DNA of 6,527 bases. It comes from Chloroflexota bacterium (lineage in GTDB: Bacteria; Chloroflexota; UBA11872). Numbering within the stretch: position 1 is the first letter of the stretch; every line of letters begins with the position of its first letter. The position numbers and the translations under genes were made by a program. This document shows, piece by piece, positions 1-4,630 of the stretch. The notes below the pieces were generated by a model. That model searched no databases and was not told the origin of the DNA. It was given only the letters and a program-made list of their open reading frames with translations. The DNA is taken from assembly GCA_028875175.1 (NCBI GenBank), contig JAPPFO010000280.1, positions 1 to 6,527 of the forward strand, in the 5' to 3' direction.

Positions 1-1241
1 TTGGGGCGCAGGTCGCCATCGCCGGAGGCGTTGCGGAGGCGGAACTCGAGGGGATCCATGCCCAGGGTTTCGGCCAGCTCGTCGATGACACCCTCGACGG
101 CGAAGGCGGCCTGGGGGGCGCCGGGCGCTCGGAAGGCCTGGGACTTGGGCTTGTTGACGACGACGTCGTAGCCGTCGACGCGGAAGTCCTGGAGCCGGTA
201 GGGCGCGAAGCCGCAGTTGGCGCCGCCGCCGACGGAGGAGCCGGGAAAGGCGCCGGCCTCGAAGTGCATCGTGAGCTGCGCCGCGGTGAGGTCGCCGGCC
301 GAGGTGGCGCCGATCTTGCAACGGATGAAGGCGGCGGGGGCGGGGCCGGTGCCGAGGAGGGTCTCGGTGCGGTCCATGGTGAGCTTGACGGGTCTACCGG
401 ACTTGCGGGCCAGGACCACCGCGAGCGGGGCCACGTAGTTGGTGAGCTTGCCGCCGAAGCCGCCGCCGATTTCGGCCGGGACGACGCGGATGTTGGAGAT
501 CGGGATGCCGAGTATCTGGCTGATCTCGTTGCGGACGCCGAAATGGCCCTGGGTGCTGCAGTGGATTTCGAGGGTGCCGTCGGCGCGCCAGAAGGCGGTG
601 GCGTTGTGGGGCTCGATGTAGCCCTGGTGGATGGTGGAGGTGCTGAAGTCGCGTTCGACGATCAGGTCGGCGGCGGCGAAGCCCGACTCGATATCACCTT
701 CCTCGAGGACGATGTGCTTGGCGACGTTGCCGGGCGTATCGGCGAAGGCGCCGGCGGTCTCCATGCGCAGGTGGGGGTGCAGGATCGGGGCATCGGGAGC
801 GCTGGCGGATTTGGCGTCGAGGACGGCGTCGAGGACCTCGTATTCGACGTCGATCAGGCGCAGGGCCTCGGCGGCGATGTGGGGCGACGTGGCGGCGATG
901 GCGGCCACGGCATGGCCGTGGTAGAGGGCCTTGTCGCGCGCCAAGACGTTCATGGCCTTGAGGCGGATGGCGTTGCCGAAGGCCTGGGGACCGTCCAGGG
1001 GCGGCAAGGGGATGTCGGCCGACGTCATCGCGGCCAGGACGCCGGGTAGGGCCTCGGCGCGCGAGGTGTCAATGCGGGCGATGCGCGCGTGCGCGTGGGG
1101 GCTGCGCAGCACCTGGGCGTGGAGCATGCCGGGAATGCTGACGTCCACGCCGAAGACCGCGTGGCCGGTCACCTTGTCGACGCCGTCGTGGCGGATCGGG
1201 CTGGTTCCAACGACGTTCAATTCAGGGGCGGTGACTGTCAC
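1..1241 (-). CDS. Xanthine dehydrogenase-family molybdopterin-binding (large) subunit, N-terminal 413 codons, cut by the left edge
   Basis: Reading the minus strand from GTG at 1241 gives an uninterrupted 413-codon frame leaving the window at position 1. It opens with the family signature VGTSPIRHDGVDKVTG (about residues 11-26), the start of the small 'hammerhead' domain. The molybdopterin-binding domain follows: HQGYIEPHNATA at 205-216, the glycine-rich loop GGGFGGK at 259-265, and the cofactor loop QAFRAPGAPQ at 368-377. Family members are usually 700-800 residues, so about half is missing, including the C-terminal catalytic Glu. Known members hydroxylate purines, aldehydes or N-heterocycles with a Mo cofactor, together with FAD and 2Fe-2S subunits; neither partner is in the window. 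The RAPG loop differs from the AYRCSFR loop of form I CO dehydrogenase, so that function is unlikely; the substrate cannot be told. GTG 1241 is preferred because GGATGGA (1254-1248) lies 6 nt upstream; an in-frame GTG at 1286 would add 15 residues but has no visible ribosome site. Confidence 0.93.
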   Translation of the reverse strand, partial: MTVTAPELNVVGTSPIRHDGVDKVTGHAVFGVDVSIPGMLHAQVLRSPHAHARIARIDTSRAEALPGVLAAMTSADIPLPPLDGPQAFGNAIRLKAMNVLARDKALYHGHAVAAIAATSPHIAAEALRLIDVEYEVLDAVLDAKSASAPDAPILHPHLRMETAGAFADTPGNVAKHIVLEEGDIESGFAAADLIVERDFSTSTIHQGYIEPHNATAFWRADGTLEIHCSTQGHFGVRNEISQILGIPISNIRVVPAEIGGGFGGKLTNYVAPLAVVLARKSGRPVKLTMDRTETLLGTGPAPAAFIRCKIGATSAGDLTAAQLTMHFEAGAFPGSSVGGGANCGFAPYRLQDFRVDGYDVVVNKPKSQAFRAPGAPQAAFAVEGVIDELAETLGMDPLEFRLRNASGDGDLRP

Positions 1242-1328
1242 GTGGCGTCCATCCAGGCGGGGGGCGATGCCAATCTTCGCACGCACTCGGGAATCGTGTC
1301 TTTTCCGGTCAGACGCGGCCACTCAGCC

Positions 1329-1342
1329 GGTGACGGGTCACC
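1329..1342. promoter_or_regulatory. Perfect dyad GGTGAC-GG-GTCACC in the divergent spacer, possible operator
   Basis: The arms GGTGAC (1329-1334) and GTCACC (1337-1342) are exact reverse complements separated by GG. The site sits between two divergent genes, where a dimeric regulator controlling both could bind. No regulator gene lies nearby, and a 6-bp dyad can arise by chance in GC-rich DNA, so the operator role is only a suggestion. Confidence 0.2.
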
Positions 1343-1447
1343 CCGGACTAGTGGATTACCGGAATCGTTAAGCAGCCGACGACGGCGCACTGACCGCTCC
1401 GGGAAGGCTGCACGCACCGGCGCACGCGCGCGGAGGCTATCGGGCAG

Positions 1448-1476
1448 TTGCGCAGTCGCATGCACGCCGGTACGAT
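1448..1476 (+). promoter_or_regulatory. Candidate promoter for surE (TTGCGC-N17-TACGAT)
   Basis: TTGCGC (1448-1453) and TACGAT (1471-1476) are 17 bp apart and end 41 bp before the surE GTG, a geometry fitting a housekeeping promoter. The hexamers are imperfect (3/6 and 4/6 against TTGACA/TATAAT). Confidence rises somewhat because similarly spaced TTGCG and NACGAT pairs precede the genes at 4631 and 6139. The blocks GGCAGTTGC (1443-1451) and ATGCACGC (1460-1467) recur before the Rid gene at 6090-6098 and 6106-6113. Confidence 0.3.
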
Positions 1477-1517
1477 GCCTGCCCTTTTTCTTCCGGCCAC
1501 GAGCCACGGACCTGCGA

Positions 1518-2309
1518 GTGAACCTGATCGTGGCCAACGACGACGGCATCGGCGAGCCAGGCATTTGGGCGCTGGCGCGCGAGCTCTCGCCGTTGGGCTC
1601 GGTGGCCGTGTACGCCCCGACCCGCAACTTCAGCGGGGCTGGCATGTCGGTCACGCTGCGCCGCGAGCTTCGACTGAGCCGGGCCGCCGTCCCGCCGGGC
1701 ATCGATCCGGCGTGCGCCGCGTTCACGCTAGACGCGCCGCCGGCCTCGCTGGCGGCCATCGGGACGGCGCACGCCTTTGGGGGGAAGGTGGACGCGCTGG
1801 TCGCGGGCATCAACCCTGGCTGGAATCTCTGTGAAGCCCCGTTCAAAGTCTCGGGCACGGCAGGCGCGGCGCAGGTGGCGGTGGAGCGCGGGCTGCTGGG
1901 CGTGGCGGTCTCGGCCGGGGAGACGGCGGCCGCTCGCCAGTACGCGGACATCGCCGCCGCAACCCGTCGGCTAGTGCAGGCCATCCGCGGCGCCTTCGAT
2001 CCACTTCCCGCCGTGCTACTAAACGTGAACGTGCCGGAGACCTTCGGACCGGACACGGAGGTGCGGTTGACCCGACCGAGCCGGGATCCGACGTTCAGCG
2101 AGTTTGGGCTGCACGAGTACGCCGCCGACGAGCAGGGAATCAACCTGCGGGTCAGGCTGGGCGACTTCTTCGGCCGGCAGCCGCGGCCGGGGGACGAGAT
2201 GCACGCGCTGGCTGAAGGCGCGGTGTCGATCGCGGTCACGGGCCGGTACCCAAGTGACGTGTGGCAGTACGAGCCGTGGACGTCGATCGTCCGGGAGTTC
2301 AGGGCTTAG
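1518..2309 (+). CDS. surE: SurE-like 5'/3'-nucleotidase (survival protein E family phosphatase)
   Basis: This 263-residue protein matches the SurE family, metal-dependent phosphatases that remove phosphate from nucleoside monophosphates and sometimes short polyphosphate. The N-terminus carries the metal-binding motif NDDGI (N7, D8, D9). S39 in the NFSGAG loop and N99 in AGINPGWN (96-103) match the remaining metal ligands, and VSGTAGAA (111-118) is the conserved phosphate-side loop, so all expected catalytic features are present. Length fits the family's usual 245-265. The GTG start at 1518 puts NDDG at the usual distance from the N-terminus; upstream in-frame codons show no family similarity. 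The ribosome site is weak. Two deviations are visible: the segment normally reading TPADCV is DAPPASL (72-78), and the family's usual NLG after the asparagine is NLC (103-105). This is therefore a divergent member, and its substrate is uncertain. It stands alone on the plus strand, followed by a repeat-rich spacer. Confidence 0.9.
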   Translation: MNLIVANDDGIGEPGIWALARELSPLGSVAVYAPTRNFSGAGMSVTLRRELRLSRAAVPPGIDPACAAFTLDAPPASLAAIGTAHAFGGKVDALVAGINPGWNLCEAPFKVSGTAGAAQVAVERGLLGVAVSAGETAAARQYADIAAATRRLVQAIRGAFDPLPAVLLNVNVPETFGPDTEVRLTRPSRDPTFSEFGLHEYAADEQGINLRVRLGDFFGRQPRPGDEMHALAEGAVSIAVTGRYPSDVWQYEPWTSIVREFRA

Positions 2310-2316
2310 AGGGACT

Positions 2317-2376
2317 CTTGCGTAACCCCAAGGGCAGTTGCCCGGAAGACCCCTCACCTCAAACCTCTGCCAGAGG
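2317..2376 (+). repeat. Intergenic repeat copy A with a 6-bp hairpin
   Basis: The copy contains TTGCGTAACC (2318-2327), then CGGAAGACCCCTCACC (2343-2358), and ends in a perfect stem CCTCTG-C-CAGAGG (2364-2376). The first two blocks recur in copy B at nearly the same distance (26 versus 25 bp), and CGGAAGAC-N2-CTCACCTCAA recurs in copy C. It begins 8 bp after the surE stop codon. Confidence 0.7.
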
Positions 2377-2381
2377 CGACC

Positions 2382-2474
2382 TTTGCGTAACCGAAAGTTT
2401 CGTGCGCGGAAGACCCCTCACCGATTTCCGGCGAAGACGCCGGAATCTGCCTCTCCCCTTGGAGAGGGTGAAGA
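2382..2474 (+). repeat. Intergenic repeat copy B with two adjacent strong hairpins
   Basis: TTTGCGTAACC (2382-2392) and CGGAAGACCCCTCACC (2407-2422) match copy A. A perfect stem TTCCGGCG-AAGA-CGCCGGAA (2426-2445) follows, extendable to about 10 bp with one bulged T (2423-2447). A second stem CCTCTCC-CCTT-GGAGAGG (2450-2467) comes 3 nt later. The right end, GGAGAGGGTGAAGA (2461-2474), recurs exactly at 2649-2662. Tandem stems of this kind are typical of REP-like or MITE-like intergenic elements. Confidence 0.7.
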
Positions 2475-2526
2475 ACGGTGCGGCCTGCATTTGATTGCAT
2501 CCGAAGGTGCTTGCTGACGTGGAGAC

Positions 2527-2571
2527 CTTGCGCGGAAGACTGCTCACCTCAACCCTCTCCCCCGGAGAGGG
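2527..2571 (+). repeat. Intergenic repeat copy C, shortened, with an 8-bp hairpin
   Basis: TTGCG runs directly into CGGAAGAC (2533-2540), so the TAACC part and the following 15-20 bp present in copies A and B are missing. CTCACCTCAA then leads into a perfect stem CCCTCTCC-CCC-GGAGAGGG (2553-2571). The motif of a CTCACC run followed by a CCTCTCC/GGAGAGG stem is a common layout in dispersed bacterial intergenic repeats. There is no T-run after the stem, so it is not a classical terminator. Confidence 0.65.
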
Positions 2572-2618
2572 ATTAAGACTTTCCGCAGACGAGGGTGCAG
2601 GAGCAGGCCTGGCCTTGA

Positions 2619-2692
2619 GGACGAGGGGCGTTTTGCGTAGGGCTCGTAGGAGAGGGTGAAGAGCTACCGAGCCGCAAGGGACGAGGGGCGTT
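2619..2692 (+). repeat. Direct repeat pair GGACGAGGGGCGTT, 60 bp apart
   Basis: The 14-mer occurs exactly at 2619-2632 and 2679-2692. Between the copies lie TTGCGTA (2633-2639), which echoes the start of copies A and B, and GGAGAGGGTGAAGA (2649-2662), identical to the right end of copy B. This stretch looks like further decayed or rearranged fragments of the same repeat family. Confidence 0.55.
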
Positions 2693-2902
2693 GGACACCG
2701 GTCTCCTCAGGGCAGGGGACACGGAGACATCGACGCCCCGGACCGCCATCAGTGCCTGAATTGCGGCCACAGGCGCGCAGGATCGGGCCTGATGGGAAAA
2801 CCGGGGTTCGTAGCGCAGGTCGGATGGCCGTTGCCAACAATCAGGCCGGGCGACCGCGTGCTAGGTTCGGCCCAGCACGAAAGGCCGCAGAGCGTACGAA
2901 CC

Positions 2903-3112
2903 ATGCTTGGCTATCGGACGGCATTTCGAAGCCGCCTTCGCGTATGCATGGCGACTGCCGTGGTATTGATTGGCCTCACGCTGGGCGCTTGCGGCGGGGA
3001 CGAGAAGCTGGTGCGGCAGGATTACTATTCGGTCATCGCGCCGGAGCGTTGCGGCGGGGTGAGTTCCGTGAGCTGCGCCGGCTACCAGGCCACGCCCACC
3101 GCAGCCCCTTAG
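2903..3112 (+). CDS. Small predicted lipoprotein of unknown function
   Basis: The 69-residue product has a classical lipoprotein signal. An Arg-rich n-region (RTAFRSRLR, 5-13) is followed by a hydrophobic core (ATAVVLIGLTLGA, 17-29) and a lipobox LGAC with the lipidation Cys at C30, then GGDEK. The mature peptide would be only 40 residues, with two more cysteines (C50, C58) and a short Thr/Pro/Ala tail. Such a peptide would be membrane-anchored outside the cytoplasmic membrane. I recognise no family. ATG 2903 gives a well-shaped n-region; ATG 2948 would leave almost none. Longer upstream frames add nothing signal-like. The ribosome site is weak. The gene ends 39 bp before the sulfatase-like gene, so the two may be co-transcribed. 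The signal peptide is good evidence of a real gene, but short GC-rich frames can mimic one. Confidence 0.55.
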   Translation: MLGYRTAFRSRLRVCMATAVVLIGLTLGACGGDEKLVRQDYYSVIAPERCGGVSSVSCAGYQATPTAAP

Positions 3113-3151
3113 ACGGCGAGGCGTGGCAGTGCTGATGGGACAAAGGCCGGC

Positions 3152-4525
3152 TTGAGCGCGGCGGCGCGACCGAATGTGCTGGTGCTGATGAGCGACCAGC
3201 ACAACCCGATGGTGGGTTCGCCGTACGGGCATTCCTTCGTGCAGACCCCGGCGCTCCAAGGCCTGGCTGACCGCGGGGTGACGTTCGAGAACGCTTACTG
3301 TCCATCGCCGCTTTGCGTGCCGTCACGCTCGGCCTTCCTAACTGGACTGCCGGTGCATGCCGTAGGCGCCTGGGACAACTCCTGCCCGCTGCCGGTGACG
3401 GAGTCAACCTGGGCGCACCGGCTGAATGGAGCGGGCTATGCGACGACGCTTTGCGGGCGGATGAGCATTGGCGGGCCGAACCAGATGCATGGGTTCGCCC
3501 GGCGCATCCACGACGAAATGCGGCCGGGCGTGATGGGCTCCAGCTTTCCGGATTGGGAGGCGCCGATTCGCGCGCACACCGGAACTCGCGAGCGGCTTGA
3601 GAGCGCGGGCGCGGGCGATACCTGGCAACAGCGGTACGACGAGAGCGTGACTGACGCGGCGGTGGCGTACCTGTCGGATCCGGCACGCAAGGATGGGCCT
3701 TGGGCGGCCGTGGTGGGCTGGTTTCTGCCGCACACGCCGCTGACGGTACGGGCTGAGTACTTCGATATGTACTACCCGGACCGCGCGGATCAGCCGAGCG
3801 CGGCTGCCCAGCCGATCGACACGGTGCATCCGCAGAGCCGGCGCTTTCGAGAATATCTGGGCGCGGAGGGTCTGACCGACGCCCAGATTGGACGGGCGCG
3901 GGCGGCCTACTACGGCATGGTTTCGTTCACGGACGCGCAGGTTGGCCGGGTCCTGGCAGCGCTGGAGGCCAGCGGGGCGGGCGACAACACGCTGGTGGTT
4001 TACACGTCGGACCATGGCGAGATGATTGGCGAGCACGGGCTGTGGTGGAAGAGTTCGTTCTATGAGCCGTCGGTACGGGTGCCGCTGATCGCGGCGTGGC
4101 CGGGCCGCATCGAGCACGGTTCGCGGGTGGCTACGCCGGTGTCGCTGCTTGATCTGACGCGCACCATCGTGGAAGCGGCGGGCGCCGAAGCCGAGGGGAT
4201 CGTCGGCGACGACCTGCTGGAATCGAGGCTTGATGGCGACCGGGCCGTGTTCGCTGAGTTCGAAGCGCATGGGACGGACCGGCCCGCCCGCATGGTCCGG
4301 CGAGGACGCTACAAGCTGAACTACTACCACGGTGAGCCGCCGGAGCTATTCGACCTGCAGGCGGATCCAAACGAAGTCAGGAATCTGGCCTCGGACTCCG
4401 ATCATCGCGAGGTGCGTGACGACCTTGTCGGACTCGTTCTCAAGGACTGGTCCCCGGCGGAGATCGACCAGCGAGTCCGCGAGAGTCAGCGGCGGCGGCG
4501 GATTCTGTTTGCCGGCATGCCGTAA
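3152..4525 (+). CDS. Sulfatase-superfamily hydrolase (choline sulfatase/phosphonate monoester hydrolase-like), formylglycine type
   Basis: The 457-residue protein belongs to the alkaline phosphatase/sulfatase superfamily, enzymes that hydrolyse sulfate, phosphate or phosphonate esters with a formylglycine made from Cys or Ser. The N-terminus reads NVLVLMSDQHNP, giving metal ligands D15 and Q16. The modification motif is CVPSR (C55-R59), the Cys-type CxPxR. N76 (WDN), H194 (LPHTPL), D287-H288 (TSDHGEM) and K300 (LWWK) fit the rest of the active site, and ELFDLQADP (398-406) is the usual C-terminal block. The DQ/DH metal pattern follows phosphonate monoester hydrolases and choline sulfatases rather than arylsulfatases. 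Unusually, the expected GKMH is GRMS (G102-S105), replacing catalytic Lys and His by R103 and S105. There is no signal peptide, so it is probably cytoplasmic. TTG 3152 is the only upstream start in frame before NVLVLM, with AAAGG about 5 nt before it. The substrate is unknown; no maturation enzyme lies nearby. Confidence 0.92.
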   Translation: MSAAARPNVLVLMSDQHNPMVGSPYGHSFVQTPALQGLADRGVTFENAYCPSPLCVPSRSAFLTGLPVHAVGAWDNSCPLPVTESTWAHRLNGAGYATTLCGRMSIGGPNQMHGFARRIHDEMRPGVMGSSFPDWEAPIRAHTGTRERLESAGAGDTWQQRYDESVTDAAVAYLSDPARKDGPWAAVVGWFLPHTPLTVRAEYFDMYYPDRADQPSAAAQPIDTVHPQSRRFREYLGAEGLTDAQIGRARAAYYGMVSFTDAQVGRVLAALEASGAGDNTLVVYTSDHGEMIGEHGLWWKSSFYEPSVRVPLIAAWPGRIEHGSRVATPVSLLDLTRTIVEAAGAEAEGIVGDDLLESRLDGDRAVFAEFEAHGTDRPARMVRRGRYKLNYYHGEPPELFDLQADPNEVRNLASDSDHREVRDDLVGLVLKDWSPAEIDQRVRESQRRRRILFAGMP

Positions 4526-4557
4526 GCAGAACGCTCGCGGCTTCCTTTGGCCTCGGC

Positions 4558-4590
4558 CGGATTGCGCGCCGGCGGGTATCAGGCGACGAT
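4558..4590 (+). promoter_or_regulatory. Candidate promoter/regulatory motif before the propeller gene
   Basis: In the 105-bp spacer after the sulfatase-like gene, CGGATTGCG (4558-4566) and GCGACGAT (4583-4590) recur 26 bp apart before the Rid gene (6074-6082 and 6100-6107), here 25 bp apart. Read as promoter elements this is TTGCGC (4562-4567), a 17-bp spacer, then GACGAT, ending 40 bp before the ATG at 4631. GTATC-N7-GATAC (4576-4592) forms a 5-bp dyad over the downstream half, and GCCGG/CCGGC another over the upstream half. If real, the propeller gene has its own promoter and need not depend on the sulfatase transcript. Confidence 0.3.
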
Positions 4591-4630
4591 ACGCGGCGAG
4601 TGAACTATTCCGACTCGAAAGCCCGGACCC

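Larger units (their letters stand above)
1242..1517. other. Divergent intergenic spacer between the molybdopterin subunit gene and surE
   Basis: These 276 bp separate two genes pointing away from each other, so promoters for both should lie here. The stretch shows no convincing gene: frames open across it in several phases but carry no recognisable motif and overlap the flanking genes out of frame. Visible elements are a perfect 6-bp dyad near 1329-1342 and a promoter-like pair at 1448-1476 facing surE. No clear promoter for the minus-strand gene was recognised. Confidence 0.7.
2310..2902. other. Gene-free, repeat-rich spacer between surE and the lipoprotein gene
   Basis: No frame in this stretch of about 590 bp encodes a recognisable protein; the open frames are low in information and overlap the repeats. 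The left two-thirds (2317-2692) is built from repeat copies with strong hairpins and short direct repeats, listed separately. From about 2700 to 2902 the sequence looks unique, with no clear promoter, terminator or RNA gene. The repeat cluster directly after the surE stop could affect transcript 3' ends, but none of its stems is followed by a T-run. Confidence 0.7.

Noticed and set aside
264..1049. Plus-strand open frame of 261 codons inside the molybdopterin subunit gene
   Set aside because: It is a Gly/Asp/Val-rich shadow of the minus-strand gene, whose full translation shows conserved motifs without interruption.
1..1241. Form I CO dehydrogenase large subunit (CoxL)
   Set aside because: The cofactor loop reads QAFRAPGAPQ and lacks the AYRCSFR motif characteristic of that enzyme.
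1238..2239. Open frame of 333 codons on the minus strand across surE and the divergent spacer
   Set aside because: The Ser/Arg/Ala-rich product has no recognisable motif, and the plus-strand surE over the same bases carries all family catalytic residues.
2553..2571. Strong hairpin considered as a rho-independent terminator
   Set aside because: The 8-bp stem is followed by ATTAAGACTT and not a T-run, and it lies about 240 bp after the surE stop; its CTCACC context fits a dispersed repeat better.
2317..2571. Three repeat copies considered as a CRISPR array
   Set aside because: The copies differ in length and interior, are irregularly spaced, contain their own stems, and no cas gene is nearby.
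2656..3135. Plus-strand open frame of 159 codons overlapping the repeat spacer and the lipoprotein gene
   Set aside because: The product is Arg/Gly-rich with no family features and overlaps the lipoprotein frame, which has a clear signal peptide and lipobox.
3135..3155. ATG at 3135 as a start for the sulfatase-like gene or a leader peptide
   Set aside because: It is out of frame with the enzyme and stops after six codons; nothing marks it as an attenuating leader.
3404..4330. Minus-strand open frame of 308 codons opposite the sulfatase-like gene
   Set aside because: It is a low-complexity Arg/Pro/His-rich shadow; the plus strand holds the sulfatase motifs from end to end.
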